Assembly (NCBI RefSeq): GCF_000827595.2
Contig: NZ_LN776178.1
Span: forward strand, 186,001-250,000
Reading direction: 5' to 3'
DNA length: 64,000 bases
Source: Necropsobacter massiliensis
Lineage (GTDB): Bacteria; Pseudomonadota; Gammaproteobacteria; Enterobacterales; Pasteurellaceae
Each line of letters opens with the position of its first letter. Within the stretch, counting starts at the first letter, position 1. A program made the translations under genes and the position numbers. The notes below the pieces were generated by a model, which was not told the origin of the DNA, did no database searches, and saw only the letters and a list, made by a program, of their open reading frames with translations. Positions 30,705-43,886 of the stretch are shown piece by piece.

Positions 30705-32682
30705 GGGATGTATCCGGTTTATTACGGGCTTTAGAGCCTTTGTTTAACAATGCGGCGAAACGGTAGCGGCGATCAAGCATGCAAAGCAGCCCGCCACATG
30801 CCATAAACAGCCCGCCTAGCCAGATCCAGCGGATAAAAGGTTTATAGTATAAACGCAGCGCCCAAGCGCCGTTGCCCAGACTTTCACCCAATGCCACATA
30901 GAGATCGCGGCTGAATCCCCAGTCAATTGCCGCTTCCGTCATCGACATTTTGCTGACGGTGTAAAAGCGTTTTTCCGCATAGAGGGTCGTTTCCAGCTTG
31001 CCGTTTTTGAATATCTCGACCTGCGCCTTGCCGCCCAGATAATTCGGGCCGTTGGCATCGCTGATGCCTTGGAATTTAAATTCATAATCGGCGATCTGTA
31101 CGCTGTCGCCTACGTTCATGCGCACATCTCGTTCGATACTGTAATTCTGGCTGAATGCAATGCCCCATACGGTCATCGCCACGCCCAAATGGGCGAGCAA
31201 CATGCCCCAATGAGAGCGCGACAGCTTGCGCACACCCTTGCAAAAGCTGTTACGGTGAGTGGCGCGCAGATAGGATTCATAGAGCGACAACAACAGAATA
31301 AATACCGTCATCATTACGCCGAGTACTGCGCTGAGCGTGATCTTATCCTGCAAAATATAAGGCAGCACGCAGCCGGCAAACAGCATGATAACCAAACTGA
31401 CGAGCACCGGTTTACGGATTGCTGAGACTTGATCACGCCGCCATTTGACCAGTGGACCGACTCCGAGCAAAAAAGCGAAAGGGATCATAATTAGCATAAA
31501 CATTTGGTTGAAAAACGGCGCGCCGACAGAAATGGTGCCGAATCCCAATTGTTTGTGTACCAGCGGCAGCAAGGTACCCAGCAAGACCACGGCAAGTGCG
31601 GTCATTAATAAGATATTATTTAGCAGCAACAGGCTTTCGCGCGAATAGCGTTGATAATTGTCGTGTGCGCGAATCTGGCTGCCTTTATAAGCGTACAGCG
31701 CCAGCGATCCGCCGATAACCACCACCAGATAAGCCAGAATATACAAGCCGCGAGTCGGATCAGAGGCGAACGCATGGACGGAAACCAGAATGCCGGAACG
31801 CACCAGAAAGGTACCGAGTAAACACAGTGAAAATGCCAGAATTGCCAGCAATACCGTCCACGCTTTGAATGCTGCACGTTTTTCGGTGGCCGCAAGGGAG
31901 TGAAGTAAGGCGGTGCCCGCCAACCACGGCATCAGAGATGCGTTTTCCACCGGATCCCAGAACCACCAGCCGCCCCAGCCCAGTTCATAATAGGCCCACC
32001 AAGAACCCAGCACGATACCCAGCGTCAAGAAGATCCACGCCGCCATTGTCCACGGTCGTGACCAGCGCGCCCAGGCGGTGTCCAATTTGCCCGTCATCAG
32101 GGTCGCAATGGAAAAGGCAAACGCAACGGAAAAGCCAACATAGCCCATATAAAGTAGCGGCGGGTGAAAGATCAGCCCTACATCCTGCAACAGCGGATTT
32201 AATTCCCGTCCGTCCACCGGAAAATCAGGGAATGTCCGCGCAAAAGGATTGGAGGTAAACAAGACAAAAATCAGAAAACCGATGGTAATGATGCCCATGA
32301 TGCCCAATACCCGCGCTACCGCTTCCTGCGGCAGGCGCTTGCTGAATAACGCAACCGCGGCACTCCACAGCGTGAGCAGCCAAATCCATAACAGCAACGA
32401 ACCTTCATGAGAGCCCCACACGGCGGACAGTCGATATACTATTGGCAAACTGGTATTGGAGTTATTCACCACATATTGCACGGAAAAATCATTGACGGCA
32501 AACAAATAGAACAGTGCCGCAAAGGCAAGGCTTAGGCTGACAAACAGTCCGTAAGTCATCGGACGGGCAAGCGACATTAACTGCGCATTGCCTTTTTCCG
32601 CGCCCCATAAGGGCAAAACGGCAAGCAATAATGAAATCGCCAGACTTAAGGCTAAGGCGTAGTTTCCTAGTTCGGCAATCAT
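30697..32682 (-). CDS. ccmF: Haem lyase CcmF
   Basis: Large inner membrane protein that, with CcmH/CcmI, ligates haem to apocytochrome c. At 661 residues with about fifteen membrane spans it has the expected length. The WWD haem-handling motif is clear in [20 protein letters not shown] near residue 230. Other landmarks are [11 protein letters not shown] near 88 and [12 protein letters not shown] near 172. It overlaps ccmE upstream by 4 bases. Confidence 0.97.
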   Translation of the reverse strand: MIAELGNYALALSLAISLLLAVLPLWGAEKGNAQLMSLARPMTYGLFVSLSLAFAALFYLFAVNDFSVQYVVNNSNTSLPIVYRLSAVWGSHEGSLLLWIWLLTLWSAAVALFSKRLPQEAVARVLGIMGIITIGFLIFVLFTSNPFARTFPDFPVDGRELNPLLQDVGLIFHPPLLYMGYVGFSVAFAFSIATLMTGKLDTAWARWSRPWTMAAWIFLTLGIVLGSWWAYYELGWGGWWFWDPVENASLMPWLAGTALLHSLAATEKRAAFKAWTVLLAILAFSLCLLGTFLVRSGILVSVHAFASDPTRGLYILAYLVVVIGGSLALYAYKGSQIRAHDNYQRYSRESLLLLNNILLMTALAVVLLGTLLPLVHKQLGFGTISVGAPFFNQMFMLIMIPFAFLLGVGPLVKWRRDQVSAIRKPVLVSLVIMLFAGCVLPYILQDKITLSAVLGVMMTVFILLLSLYESYLRATHRNSFCKGVRKLSRSHWGMLLAHLGVAMTVWGIAFSQNYSIERDVRMNVGDSVQIADYEFKFQGISDANGPNYLGGKAQVEIFKNGKLETTLYAEKRFYTVSKMSMTEAAIDWGFSRDLYVALGESLGNGAWALRLYYKPFIRWIWLGGLFMACGGLLCMLDRRYRFAALLNKGSKARNKPDTSHE

Positions 32683-33203
32683 TGCTGACCTTCTTGTGTA
32701 TGTATTTGCTGACGATCGCGCTCGCTTTCACCTTTCAGATCGGAAACGCCCATCGGTTTATGCACTTTTTGCATTTGCGCATCCAGCTCCGGCGGTACGT
32801 AGTTTTCGTCGTGTTTCGCCAACACTTCGCTGGCCTGTAATAAGGTCGGTTGTACCAACACGCCTTGCGCCACAATGCCTTGTCCTTCACGGAACAAATC
32901 AGGCAGAATGCCCTCGTATTCCACACTGACGGACGGTCCGATATCATTGAGATCGAATTTTACTTTTAAACTGTCGGCATCGCGCTGCACGGTGCCTGCC
33001 ACTACCATACCACCAATGCGGATACGCTGCCCGACCTGCGGTTTGGTTGAGGCGTCGTTATTTTTGCCGTGGATAACTTCCGACGGCGTATAGAATAAAT
33101 CAATGTTCTGGCGCAGTGCATACAGCACCAGGGTCGCCGCCACGGCAACGCCAAGTAGCACAAAAATAATAATCGATAATCGTGATTTACGTCGCGGATT
33201 CAT
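32679..33203 (-). CDS. ccmE: Haem chaperone CcmE
   Basis: Periplasmic carrier that binds haem covalently through one histidine and hands it to CcmF. The 174-residue protein has an N-terminal anchor (about residues 9-28), a beta-barrel domain ([17 protein letters not shown] near 54) and the haem-binding histidine in [13 protein letters not shown] near 130. Overlaps ccmD and ccmF by 4 bases each. Confidence 0.96.
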   Translation of the reverse strand: MNPRRKSRLSIIIFVLLGVAVAATLVLYALRQNIDLFYTPSEVIHGKNNDASTKPQVGQRIRIGGMVVAGTVQRDADSLKVKFDLNDIGPSVSVEYEGILPDLFREGQGIVAQGVLVQPTLLQASEVLAKHDENYVPPELDAQMQKVHKPMGVSDLKGESERDRQQIHTQEGQQ

Positions 33204-33403
33204 AGTATTCCCCCAGTGTTTGCCGACTGTCGGCGCTGTTCCCGCTGCTGCTGACGTTTAATGTCTTTAAACAGCGCATTTTTTCCCGCGGCGCTTTGTA
33301 TAATTAGCGCCAGAATAACAAAAAAGGAAATACCGTAAGCCAGCCACACATAGAAGCCGTATCCCCCCATTCGGATAAAGTCGTTAACTGATTGAAAAAA
33401 CAT
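33200..33403 (-). CDS. ccmD: Haem exporter subunit CcmD
   Basis: Small membrane protein (67 residues) that stabilises the CcmABC-haem-CcmE complex. It has one membrane helix (about residues 15-36) with [19 protein letters not shown], the typical CcmD pattern, and a basic glutamine-rich C-terminus. It lies between ccmC and ccmE as expected. Confidence 0.92.
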   Translation of the reverse strand: MFFQSVNDFIRMGGYGFYVWLAYGISFFVILALIIQSAAGKNALFKDIKRQQQREQRRQSANTGGIL

Positions 33404-33499
33404 ATATTATCCTTTAAAAGTAAAAATGATAAATTCGTTAGCGGTGATCGCAGACAAAACCGAAAAAAGTGCGGTGCGTTTTTGATCCGTTTTACGTAT

Positions 33500-34231
33500 T
33501 TAACCGACTAAATCTCTAACCCATGCCCGTTTCTGATCTTCTTTCAGCAGTTCGGTGCGATAGCGCACCAGTGTCAACCAGATAAACAGCGCCATAAAAC
33601 CGAAAATGCACAGAATCAGCGGAATCAACATCGGCGTGGCGATGGACGGTTTTTCCAGTTTAGTAATGCTGGCGCCCTGATGCAGCGTGTTCCACCATTC
33701 TACGGAAAAATGAATAATCGGTAAATTCACCACGCCCACCAGACACAATATACCCGCGGCTTTGGCGCCGATCGTACGGTCTTGGAAGGCAGAATATAAC
33801 GCCAGTACGCCCAGATACAGGAAAAACAAAATTAATTCTGCGGTCAATCGGGCATCCCATACCCACCATGTTCCCCACATCGGTTTACCCCAGATCGCAC
33901 CGGTGACCAGTGCCAAAAAGGTGAATACCGCACCGATCGGTGCCATGGCAATCATCGCCAGATGTGCCTGTTTGATTTGCCATACTAAGGCAATCAGCGC
34001 GGCAAGCGCCATCGACCCGTAAGCGCCCATTGACCAGATTGCACTGGGAACATGCACATACATAATACGGAAACTGTTACCCTGCTGATAATCTGCCGGA
34101 GCATAGGCCAGCCCCCACACGATGCCGACAATCAGCAATAGCGCGGTCAACAGTGCAAACCAAGGGATAAATTTTCCGCACAGGCGATATTGGGTTTCCG
34201 CTTTGGCATAAGGGTGAAGCCATTTCCACAT
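33500..34231 (-). CDS. ccmC: Haem transporter subunit CcmC
   Basis: Presents haem to CcmE at the periplasmic face. The 243-residue protein has six membrane spans and the WWD motif as GKPMWGTWWVWDARLT near residue 117, with conserved histidines in YVHVPSAIWSMG near 59 and IIHFSVEWWNTLHQG near 172. The 96-base gap to ccmD contains an uptake signal at about 33468. Confidence 0.96.
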   Translation of the reverse strand: MWKWLHPYAKAETQYRLCGKFIPWFALLTALLLIVGIVWGLAYAPADYQQGNSFRIMYVHVPSAIWSMGAYGSMALAALIALVWQIKQAHLAMIAMAPIGAVFTFLALVTGAIWGKPMWGTWWVWDARLTAELILFFLYLGVLALYSAFQDRTIGAKAAGILCLVGVVNLPIIHFSVEWWNTLHQGASITKLEKPSIATPMLIPLILCIFGFMALFIWLTLVRYRTELLKEDQKRAWVRDLVG

Positions 34232-34347
34232 TGTTTATTCCTTCTTTGATGTATTGTCATATGGCGCAGCATAATGTTCCCGGCATTTAGGGTTTGGGAA
34301 ATATGCCCGCATAACGCTGTTGCCGTCCGTGCGTTGTGGCAAATGCG

Positions 34348-35013
34348 CTATTGATCCACACTGATTCGCAATGCCGCGGCAATGGCAAACGGCGATAACG
34401 TTAATGCGCCCGCCAGCATAGCACCTAAAATGGCAAGCTGTCCGTTATAGGGCAAATTTAATCCGGCGGCATCCAGCACGGAGGCGGCGAAAATTAATAC
34501 TGGGATAAACAGCGGCAGCACCAATAAACTTAGCAATACGCCGCCTTTGCGCAAGCCTACCGTCAGTGCCACGCCAATCGCTCCGATACAGCTTAAAATC
34601 GGCGTGCCGATTAACAAAGTCAGTACCAGCGCCCACCACATATGTATCTCCAGTGATAACAATAATGCCGCAATCGGCGATAATAAAATCAGCGGCAACC
34701 CGGTCAGCAGCCAATGCGCAATCACTTTCGCCAGTGCGGTTAACGGCAATGGTTGGGCAGTCAGTATTAACTGTTCCAGCGAGCCGTCGGTAAAATCATC
34801 GCGAAACAGACGCTCAAAGGAAAGTAGCGCGGATAACAGGGCTGCCACCCACACAATACAGGGGGCGATTTTCGCCAGCAGTTTCGGTTCCGGCCCGATC
34901 ACCAAGGGAAACAGCGTCAGCACGATCAAAAAAAACCACAGCGGGTTCAATATTTCTGCCTGTTTGCGCCACGCAATCTGCATTTCTCGTGCAATAATTC
35001 GGCTAAAGATCAT
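34348..35013 (-). CDS. ccmB: Haem exporter ABC permease CcmB
   Basis: Membrane subunit of the CcmAB complex. The 221-residue hydrophobic protein has about six spans. It shows family segments such as [20 protein letters not shown] near residue 65 and [20 protein letters not shown] near 137. It overlaps ccmA by 4 bases. Confidence 0.95.
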   Translation of the reverse strand: MIFSRIIAREMQIAWRKQAEILNPLWFFLIVLTLFPLVIGPEPKLLAKIAPCIVWVAALLSALLSFERLFRDDFTDGSLEQLILTAQPLPLTALAKVIAHWLLTGLPLILLSPIAALLLSLEIHMWWALVLTLLIGTPILSCIGAIGVALTVGLRKGGVLLSLLVLPLFIPVLIFAASVLDAAGLNLPYNGQLAILGAMLAGALTLSPFAIAAALRISVDQ

Positions 35014-35660
35014 TCCGTTTCTCCCGCAAACCGATACTGTTCCAACCGCACTTTTTGCAGTAAATCACTCGGTACTTCCTGATGGCTGGTTAAAATCACC
35101 ATGCCGCCGCGCTGGCTGTGGCGCTCAAATAAACGGGTCAACACCTGTACGCCATGTTTATCAATGGCGGTAAAAGGTTCGTCTAGAATCCACAGCGGTG
35201 CCTGTGATAGCCAAAGGCGTGCCAGCGCAATCCGTTTTTGCTGACCGGCGGACAGATGCGCGGCGGCAATATCTTCGCGACCGAGCAACCCGACAGTGTG
35301 CAGCACTTCCCATAGGATTTCCTCGCCCTGACGGCAATGTCCGGTGTGCTGATAAAAACGCAGATTTTCCCACGCGGTCAGTTCCGGCTTAATGCCCGCC
35401 TGATGTCCTAGATACAACAGATTATACTGATATTCCTCGCGGTTTTTGCAAATTTCATCATTATTCCACCGCACTTTGCCTTGTAACGGCTGAGCCAGCC
35501 CCGCCAAAATGCGCAGCAGACTGGTTTTGCCGATGCCGTTGTGCCCTTCAATCTGAACGAAATCTCCGCTTTGCCAGTGCAGATTCAGCGCCGTAAACAG
35601 GGTTTTATCGCCGCGTCGGCAGGCAAGTTGCTCCGTTTGTAATTGATTGATTTTCGACAT
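35010..35660 (-). CDS. ccmA: Haem exporter ABC ATPase CcmA
   Basis: ATPase subunit that powers release of holo-CcmE from CcmC. The 216-residue protein shows Walker [17 protein letters not shown] near residue 39, the signature [16 protein letters not shown] near 140 and Walker [13 protein letters not shown] near 160. It is the first gene of the ccmABCDEFGH-ccmI cluster, which runs on the minus strand from here to 28774. Confidence 0.96.
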   Translation of the reverse strand: MSKINQLQTEQLACRRGDKTLFTALNLHWQSGDFVQIEGHNGIGKTSLLRILAGLAQPLQGKVRWNNDEICKNREEYQYNLLYLGHQAGIKPELTAWENLRFYQHTGHCRQGEEILWEVLHTVGLLGREDIAAAHLSAGQQKRIALARLWLSQAPLWILDEPFTAIDKHGVQVLTRLFERHSQRGGMVILTSHQEVPSDLLQKVRLEQYRFAGETE

Positions 35661-35980
35661 GCCGTCATCGTTGTCCCTGCTGAAATAAACTTATCGAATT
35701 CTATCATAAGGTTATGCAATGGCGTAGGCGTGATAGACGGAAATTCCTACCTCTTTAGTTGTAAATCGGCGCCTTATTGATTTAGCGCAAAATTCCCCTT
35801 AGGGCGCAGCAGTGCCGTAAATATTTTTATAACGGGTGTTTGCGGAAAAGTGCGGTATAAAAAAATAAAGTTTTTTATTAAATTAGGATTTAATTTTAAT
35901 TTATGTGCATTTGTTGAAGTATTATTTTGTTTTGTAATTATGTCAATCGTTTGATCTGAGATAAAATGCTGAAAAACTAT
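35661..35980. other. Divergent intergenic region between ccmA and the leu operon
   Basis: About 320 bases with no gene. It must hold the ccmA promoter (minus strand) and upstream leu control DNA. It includes an uptake signal at about 35850 and an A/T-rich tract at 35860-35940. A TAAAAT at 35962-35967 could be a further -10 element. No clear operator was identified. Confidence 0.5.
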
Positions 35981-36008
35981 TTGACAGATAAATTCTAAAG
36001 CGTAAGAT
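35981..36008 (+). promoter_or_regulatory. Leucine operon promoter
   Basis: A perfect -35 TTGACA (35981-35986) and a -10-like TAAGAT (36003-36008) with a 16-base spacer, about 33 bases before the leader-peptide ATG. Confidence 0.6.
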
Positions 36009-36041
36009 TAAAAACGTTTTTGACCGACAGGACAGCATGTG

Positions 36042-36101
36042 ATGTTGAATATGATTTTATCCCTCGACCTTCTCCTCCTCTCACAGACGTTGTGCGGATA
36101 G
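36042..36101 (+). CDS. leuL: leu operon leader peptide
   Basis: A 19-codon frame reads MLNMILSLDLLLLSQTLCG and has eight leucine codons, four of them consecutive (CTT CTC CTC CTC). It is followed by a hairpin terminator before leuA. This is the layout of a leucine attenuator: stalling at the Leu run when charged tRNA-Leu is low lets leuABCD transcription continue. Confidence 0.88.
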   Translation: MLNMILSLDLLLLSQTLCG

Positions 36102-36139
36102 GTTGTGGATAAAAGAAATTAACGACAAAACCGGAATAC

Positions 36140-36172
36140 AAACCCGCACTTAAAAAAGAGGCGGGTTTTTTT
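36140..36172 (+). terminator. leu attenuator terminator
   Basis: AAACCCGC (36140-36147) pairs with GCGGGTTT (36161-36168) and is followed by T. It lies 38 bases after the leuL stop and about 63 bases before leuA. Confidence 0.85.
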
Positions 36173-36235
36173 GTTATAAATCGGGCGAAAAAGTACCGCA
36201 CTTTAAACCGGCTCAATCTATGTAAGGATAACGAT

Positions 36236-37786
36236 ATGACAGACCAGGTAATTATTTTTGATACCACATTGCGTGACGGTGAACAGGCGTTGAAGGCCAG
36301 TTTAACCGTAAAAGAAAAACTCCAGATCGCCTTTGCGCTGGAACGTTTGGGAGTGGATGTCATGGAAGTTGGTTTTCCGGTATCTTCCGCCGGCGATTTT
36401 GAATCGGTGCAGACTATTGCGCGTAATATTAAAAACAGCCGGGTGTGTGCGTTGTCGCGTGCCATCGAAAAAGATATTGATGTCGCGGCGCAGGCGTTAA
36501 ATGTAGCGGAGGCATTTCGTATTCATACCTTTATCGCCACCTCGGCGTTGCATGTGGAAGCCAAACTGCGGCGCACCTTTGAAGATGTGATGACAATGGC
36601 GGTAAATGCAGTCAAGCGTGCTCGCCGTTACACCGACGATGTCGAGTTTTCCTGTGAAGACGCCGGTCGTACCGGTATCGACAATATCTGTCGAGTGGTA
36701 GAAGCGGCGATTAAGGCCGGCGCGACCACAGTGAATATTCCCGATACCGTGGGATATTGCCTGCCGTTGGAATACGGCGAGATTATCGCCAACGTCATGA
36801 ATCGCGTGCCGAACGTGGATAAAGCGATCATTTCCGTGCATTGTCATAATGATTTAGGCATGGCGACGGCAAACTCTCTAACTGCGGTGCAAAAGGGCGC
36901 GCGCCAAATCGAATGTACTGTCAACGGTATCGGCGAACGTGCTGGCAATACGGCGTTGGAAGAAGTGGTGATGGCGCTTAAAACTCGTCAGCCGTTGTTC
37001 GGCGCGGACAGCCGCATCAATACGCAGGAAATTCATCGTGTCAGCCAAATGGTGAGCCAGCTTTGCAATATGCCGATTCAGCCGAATAAGGCGATTGTCG
37101 GCGCCAATGCCTTCGCCCATTCTTCCGGCATCCATCAGGACGGCATGGTGAAAAACAAAAATACCTATGAAATTATGGCGCCGGAAACGATTGGGCTGAA
37201 AAAAGAGAAACTGAATCTTACCGCCCGTTCTGGTCGCGCCGCGGTGAAAAATCACATGGACGCCATGGGCTATCAGGAAAGCGAATACGATTTGGATAAA
37301 TTATATGACGCCTTCCTGAAACTGGCGGATAAAAAAGGGCAGGTTTTTGATTATGATCTGGAGGCGCTGGCCTTTATCGATATGCAGCAGGGCGATGAAG
37401 ATCGGTTAACGCTAGATGTGATTACCTCGCAGATGATCAGCCATTTGCCGGCTTCCGCCTTTGTGCAGCTGGAACTGGACGGTCAGCGGATCAGTCAGGT
37501 TTCCAGCGGCGGCAATGGACCGGTGGATGCGGTGTTTAACGCGATCTTGAAAATTACCGGCATCGACCTGAAGATGCTGAGCTATAATTTAACCGCCAAA
37601 GGTGAAGGCGCCGAAGCGCTGGGGCAGGTGGACATCGTGGTGGAACATGAAGGTCGCCGCTTCCATGGGGTTGGTTTGGCAACAGATATCGTCGAATCTT
37701 CGGCACGCGCGTTGATCCACGCGATCAATGCCATTTATCGGGCGCATAAAGTGGCGGATTTAAAATCGCATAAAATTTCACATTAA
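36236..37786 (+). CDS. leuA: 2-isopropylmalate synthase
   Basis: First committed step of leucine synthesis: condenses acetyl-CoA with 2-ketoisovalerate. The 516-residue protein has the catalytic barrel ([16 protein letters not shown] near residue 8, metal-binding [15 protein letters not shown] near 200, [17 protein letters not shown] near 231) and a C-terminal leucine-sensing regulatory domain from about residue 390. It is the first structural gene after the leuL attenuator. Confidence 0.98.
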   Translation: MTDQVIIFDTTLRDGEQALKASLTVKEKLQIAFALERLGVDVMEVGFPVSSAGDFESVQTIARNIKNSRVCALSRAIEKDIDVAAQALNVAEAFRIHTFIATSALHVEAKLRRTFEDVMTMAVNAVKRARRYTDDVEFSCEDAGRTGIDNICRVVEAAIKAGATTVNIPDTVGYCLPLEYGEIIANVMNRVPNVDKAIISVHCHNDLGMATANSLTAVQKGARQIECTVNGIGERAGNTALEEVVMALKTRQPLFGADSRINTQEIHRVSQMVSQLCNMPIQPNKAIVGANAFAHSSGIHQDGMVKNKNTYEIMAPETIGLKKEKLNLTARSGRAAVKNHMDAMGYQESEYDLDKLYDAFLKLADKKGQVFDYDLEALAFIDMQQGDEDRLTLDVITSQMISHLPASAFVQLELDGQRISQVSSGGNGPVDAVFNAILKITGIDLKMLSYNLTAKGEGAEALGQVDIVVEHEGRRFHGVGLATDIVESSARALIHAINAIYRAHKVADLKSHKISH

Positions 37787-37792
37787 TAATAA

Positions 37793-38881
<1,089 letters not shown>

Positions 38882-38890
38882 CGACGACAT

Positions 38891-38931
38891 AAAAGTGCGG
38901 TCGATTTTTACCGATTTTTAACCGCACTTTT
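38891..38931. repeat. Inverted pair of uptake signals between leuB and leuC
   Basis: AAAAGTGCGGT (38891-38901) and ACCGCACTTTT (38921-38931) are perfect complements with a 19-base spacer. It resembles a terminator, though it lies inside the leu operon; it may reduce rather than stop transcription into leuC. Confidence 0.85.
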
Positions 38932-38971
38932 GAGCGAGATTAAACATCATTGATTACCCTACGAGAACAGC

Positions 38972-40381
38972 ATGAAAAAAACACTCTACCAAAAATTGTT
39001 CGACGCACACGTTGTTTATGAAGCGGAAGGCGAAACGCCGATTTTGTATATTAATCGGCATCTGATTCACGAAGTAACCAGCCCGCAAGCCTTTGATGGG
39101 TTGCGCACAGCACATCGTCAAGTACGTCAGACCGGTAAAACTTTCGGCACGATGGATCACAGCATTTCAACCCAAATCCGTGATGTGAATAAACTGGAAG
39201 GGCAAGCCAAAATTCAGGTACAGGAACTGGAAAAAAACTGTCGGCAAACGGGCATTACTCTGTTCGATATGAACACTAAACAGCAGGGGATCGTGCATGT
39301 CGTCGGACCGGAGCAGGGGCTAACGCTGCCGGGCATGACCATTGTATGTGGCGATTCGCATACTGCCACCCATGGCGCGTTCGGGGCATTGGCATTCGGA
39401 ATCGGCACCTCCGAGGTGGAACATGTGCTGGCAACCCAAACCTTAAAACAGGCGCGGGCAAAAAATATGAAAATCGAAGTGCGCGGTAAAGTGGCGCCGG
39501 GCATTACGGCAAAGGATATCGTATTGGCGATTATCGGTAAAACAACCATGGCGGGCGGCACCGGACATGTGGTGGAATTCTGCGGCGAGGCGATTCGCGA
39601 TTTATCTATGGAAGGACGGATGACGGTGTGCAATATGGCGATTGAGCTGGGCGCAAAAGCCGGTTTAATTGCGCCGGATGAAACGACGTTCGCTTATTTG
39701 AAAGAGCGTCCGTATGCGCCGAAAGGCAAAGATTGGGATGATGCGGTGACGTATTGGAAAACGTTGAAATCCGATGAGGATGCGCAATTTGACAGCGTAG
39801 TGGTTCTGGATGCCAGTGAAATTGCGCCACAGGTAACCTGGGGAACCAATCCCGGTCAGGTGATCGGCATTGATCGGCATGTGCCGAATCCGGCGGAGAT
39901 GTCCGATCCGGTGGCGCGCGCCTCGGCAGAAAAAGCGCTGGCTTATATCGGTTTGGCGCCGGATACGGATTTAACCCAAGTGTCGGTGGATCAGGTGTTT
40001 ATCGGGTCCTGCACTAATTCGCGCATTGAAGATTTACGCGCCGCAGCGGCCGTCATGAAAGGGCGCCAAAAAGCGGATAATGTTAAGCGCGTGTTAGTGG
40101 TGCCGGGATCGGGTTTAGTGAAAGAACAGGCGGAAAAAGAAGGGCTGGATAAAATTTTTATTGCTGCCGGTGCCGAGTGGCGTAATCCAGGCTGTTCCAT
40201 GTGTTTGGGCATGAATGATGATCGTTTGGGCGAATGGGAACGCTGCGCTTCGACCAGTAACCGCAATTTTGAAGGGCGGCAGGGGCGTAATGGACGTACT
40301 CATCTGGTTAGCCCGGCAATGGCGGCTGCGGCGGCAGTATTCGGAAAATTTGTCGATATTCGTCATGTGAAATTAAATTAA
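38972..40381 (+). CDS. leuC: 3-isopropylmalate dehydratase, large subunit
   Basis: Iron-sulfur half of isopropylmalate isomerase. The 469-residue protein has the three cluster cysteines of the aconitase family: [13 protein letters not shown] near residue 345 and [13 protein letters not shown] near 406. It also shows [20 protein letters not shown] near 127. It works with LeuD, encoded 10 bases downstream. Confidence 0.97.
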   Translation: MKKTLYQKLFDAHVVYEAEGETPILYINRHLIHEVTSPQAFDGLRTAHRQVRQTGKTFGTMDHSISTQIRDVNKLEGQAKIQVQELEKNCRQTGITLFDMNTKQQGIVHVVGPEQGLTLPGMTIVCGDSHTATHGAFGALAFGIGTSEVEHVLATQTLKQARAKNMKIEVRGKVAPGITAKDIVLAIIGKTTMAGGTGHVVEFCGEAIRDLSMEGRMTVCNMAIELGAKAGLIAPDETTFAYLKERPYAPKGKDWDDAVTYWKTLKSDEDAQFDSVVVLDASEIAPQVTWGTNPGQVIGIDRHVPNPAEMSDPVARASAEKALAYIGLAPDTDLTQVSVDQVFIGSCTNSRIEDLRAAAAVMKGRQKADNVKRVLVVPGSGLVKEQAEKEGLDKIFIAAGAEWRNPGCSMCLGMNDDRLGEWERCASTSNRNFEGRQGRNGRTHLVSPAMAAAAAVFGKFVDIRHVKLN

Positions 40382-40391
40382 GGAGCGCGCA

Positions 40392-40994
40392 ATGGCAGGT
40401 TTTAAACAACTTACAGGTTTAGTGGTGCCGCTGGATGCGGCGAATGTGGATACCGATGCGATTATCCCGAAACAGTTTTTACAGGCGATTACCCGCCTAG
40501 GCTTCGGTAAACATTTATTTCATGAGTGGCGCTATTTGGATGCGGCAGGTACGCAGCCGAATCCCGAATTCGTGCTGAATTATCCGCAGTATCAAGGTGC
40601 CAGCATTTTACTGGCGCGTAAAAATCTGGGCTGCGGTTCTTCCCGTGAACATGCGCCTTGGGCGTTGGCGGACTATGGCTTTAAAGTGATGATTGCACCG
40701 AGCTTCGCCGATATTTTCTACAACAACAGCTTAAATAATCATATACTGCCGATCCGTTTAAGCGAGGAAGAAGTAGAAGATATTTTCCAGTGGGTATGGG
40801 CGCATCAGGGGCAGCCGATTGATGTGGATCTGGAAACCCAAACGGTGACGGTGGGGGATAAAATCTATCATTTTGACATTGATCCGTTTCGGCGCCATTG
40901 TTTGCTGAACGGACTGGATAATATTGGGCTGACATTACAGCATGAACAGGATATTGCCGCATACGAAAATACGATCCCAACATTTTTACGTTAA
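40392..40994 (+). CDS. leuD: 3-isopropylmalate dehydratase, small subunit
   Basis: Swivelling-domain partner of LeuC. The 200-residue protein has the usual length, with [16 protein letters not shown] near residue 18, [18 protein letters not shown] near 80 and [17 protein letters not shown] near 105. It is the last gene of leuABCD and is followed by a terminator. Confidence 0.97.
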   Translation: MAGFKQLTGLVVPLDAANVDTDAIIPKQFLQAITRLGFGKHLFHEWRYLDAAGTQPNPEFVLNYPQYQGASILLARKNLGCGSSREHAPWALADYGFKVMIAPSFADIFYNNSLNNHILPIRLSEEEVEDIFQWVWAHQGQPIDVDLETQTVTVGDKIYHFDIDPFRRHCLLNGLDNIGLTLQHEQDIAAYENTIPTFLR

Positions 40995-41007
40995 TTGCAA
41001 TAAATAA

Positions 41008-41034
41008 GGCTAACCATTTGGTTAGCCCGTTTTT
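41008..41034. terminator. Terminator between leuD and mreD
   Basis: GGCTAACC (41008-41015) and GGTTAGCC (41020-41027) form an 8-bp stem with a 4-base loop, followed by CGTTTTT. It separates convergent leuD and mreD and may act on both strands. Confidence 0.85.
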
Positions 41035-41522
41035 CAGCGTAAATTTAGCTGGCGCCGGATTTTACGCAACAGCAAAAATACCCACGGCCACAGAATACCG
41101 CTGGCAATGGCGCCGAAAATTTCCTGCGAGTTGAAATTAGCATTGTGCAGTAACAATTCGATGAAAAAAATACCTAATCGCACGGCAAATACAAACAGAA
41201 TGACCAACAGGCTTTGCATCCATAAGGACAGATTACGCAAAATCAAATAATTCAGCGCGATTAAATAAGCGAATACGGACAGTACCAGCGCATGTACACC
41301 CAAAATTGAGCCCAGCACCAAATCCCACACTACACCAAGCAGAAATGCTGAGCCAATGCTGACTTTCGTCGGAATCGCCAGTACCCAATACAACAAGACC
41401 AGCACAACCCATGCCGGTTTGAAGCTCTGCATTCCGGCCGGCCAAGGAGCAATTTCCAACACCATTGCCACAATAAAAATGCACACGATAATCAGACATT
41501 GCAGTAAAAAATGGCTTCGCAT
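41034..41522 (-). CDS. mreD: Rod shape-determining protein MreD
   Basis: Inner membrane part of the elongasome that keeps rod shape. The 162-residue protein has about five hydrophobic segments and family features such as the N-terminal LQCLIIVCIFIVAMVLEIAP and the internal LLGVVWDLVLGSILGVHAL near residue 62. It overlaps mreC by one base (TGATG). Confidence 0.93.
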   Translation of the reverse strand: MRSHFLLQCLIIVCIFIVAMVLEIAPWPAGMQSFKPAWVVLVLLYWVLAIPTKVSIGSAFLLGVVWDLVLGSILGVHALVLSVFAYLIALNYLILRNLSLWMQSLLVILFVFAVRLGIFFIELLLHNANFNSQEIFGAIASGILWPWVFLLLRKIRRQLNLR

Positions 41523-42574
41523 CAGTCTTCCTCCCGGTATAGCTGTAACTCCGGCGTTACCGGTTCCGGCGCAATTTCTGCCGGCGGTTCGGCATGCGGT
41601 TCTTCTGCCGGTAGCGGTGTTGTTTGACTGTCCGTTTCTTCCGTTACCGGCGTTTTATTCACTTTGTTGGCTTCCGCACCTTGATTTTCCAACCGTTGCT
41701 GCACCGCTTTTCTTACTTCTTCCGGCGTAATGGATTGCGCTTTATGCATATCTTCGTTGGTCGGCCATAGTAGCAGCACATAGCGCAGGCGTTCCATGGA
41801 AGCCAGCGGTTTTGCCGTAATCGTGGCGAAATAGTTTTTGCCGTCGCGTGAGACGTTTTCCACCACCGCAACCGGATAGCCTTCTAGAAAGCGTCCACCC
41901 AGCCCGGAGGTAACCAGTAAATCGCCTTTTACTATATCTACGGAACGCGGTACGTTGTCCAGCGTCAGCTCGTCGCTGCGTCCTGTGCCGCTGGCGATTA
42001 CGCGCACGTCATTACGCAATACCTGAACCGGAATCGAATGGGTGACATCGGTTAACAGCAAAACTCTGCTGGTATCACTGCCGACGGAAATAATTTGCCC
42101 GACTACGCCTTTTTCGTCAATCACCGGCTGACCGACATAAGCGCCGTCCTTTTCCCCTTGATTGATCACAACCAGTTGGCGGTAAATATCGGTTTCGGCG
42201 GTTAATACTTCCGCGATTTTTTTGTATTCATCGGTGCGCAGCGGAGAATTCAGCAGCAGGCGCAACCGCTGGTTTTCCACTTTTAGCTGATCCAACAGCA
42301 ATAAATCGGCATTTTTTTCTCGCAATTGCTCACGCAACACTTTATTTTCAATTTGCAGTTTATTGGTATCGACCAGATTATCTGAAACGCCGTCGAGTAC
42401 CGTACGCGGCGTATTGGCGAGATAATACAGCCCACCTACCGCGGTTTCCATTACACTGCGGGCTTTAATCATGGTATTGGTCTGACCGTCGGATAAAATC
42501 AGCGCAATGGAGGCGATAACCGCCATAATAAGCCGTAAACCGATGGGGGGCGATTTGCCGAAAATGGGTTTCAT
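41522..42574 (-). CDS. mreC: Rod shape-determining protein MreC
   Basis: Periplasmic bitopic protein that links MreB to the wall-synthesis enzymes. The 350-residue protein has one membrane helix (about residues 12-30), a coiled coil (about 70-105) and the beta-domain core with QPVIDEKGVVGQIISVG near 148 and TSGLGGRFLEGYPVAVV near 218. The C-terminus (from about 290) is Pro/Glu-rich and probably disordered, longer than in E. coli. Last base overlaps mreD. Confidence 0.95.
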   Translation of the reverse strand: MKPIFGKSPPIGLRLIMAVIASIALILSDGQTNTMIKARSVMETAVGGLYYLANTPRTVLDGVSDNLVDTNKLQIENKVLREQLREKNADLLLLDQLKVENQRLRLLLNSPLRTDEYKKIAEVLTAETDIYRQLVVINQGEKDGAYVGQPVIDEKGVVGQIISVGSDTSRVLLLTDVTHSIPVQVLRNDVRVIASGTGRSDELTLDNVPRSVDIVKGDLLVTSGLGGRFLEGYPVAVVENVSRDGKNYFATITAKPLASMERLRYVLLLWPTNEDMHKAQSITPEEVRKAVQQRLENQGAEANKVNKTPVTEETDSQTTPLPAEEPHAEPPAEIAPEPVTPELQLYREED

Positions 42575-42589
42575 ATCGTTATCCGGGAC

Positions 42590-42620
42590 AAAAAGTGCGG
42601 TGAAAATAACCGCACTTTTT
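42590..42620. terminator. Inverted uptake-signal hairpin between mreB and mreC
   Basis: AAAAAGTGCGGT (42590-42601) and ACCGCACTTTTT (42609-42620) are perfect 12-base complements with a 7-base loop. On either strand the stem ends in a run of T, so it should terminate or attenuate transcription, here between two genes of the same complex. Confidence 0.75.
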
Positions 42621-42636
42621 CTATGATGCCACGCAA

Positions 42637-43842
<1,206 letters not shown>

Positions 43843-43886
43843 CTACTGGGGAAATGAGGCGCAGCCCGAAACTGCGCCGTTGTCGC

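Noticed and set aside
35995-36465. A 156-codon minus-strand frame across the leu leader and leuA start
   Set aside because: It overlaps leuL, the attenuator and the 5' end of leuA, has no family resemblance and no ribosome site. It is a shadow of the leu operon.
43858-43878. GGCGCAG/CTGCGCC hairpin after uvrA as a terminator
   Set aside because: The stem is perfect, but there is no T run on the minus strand after it, so a rho-independent terminator is not supported.
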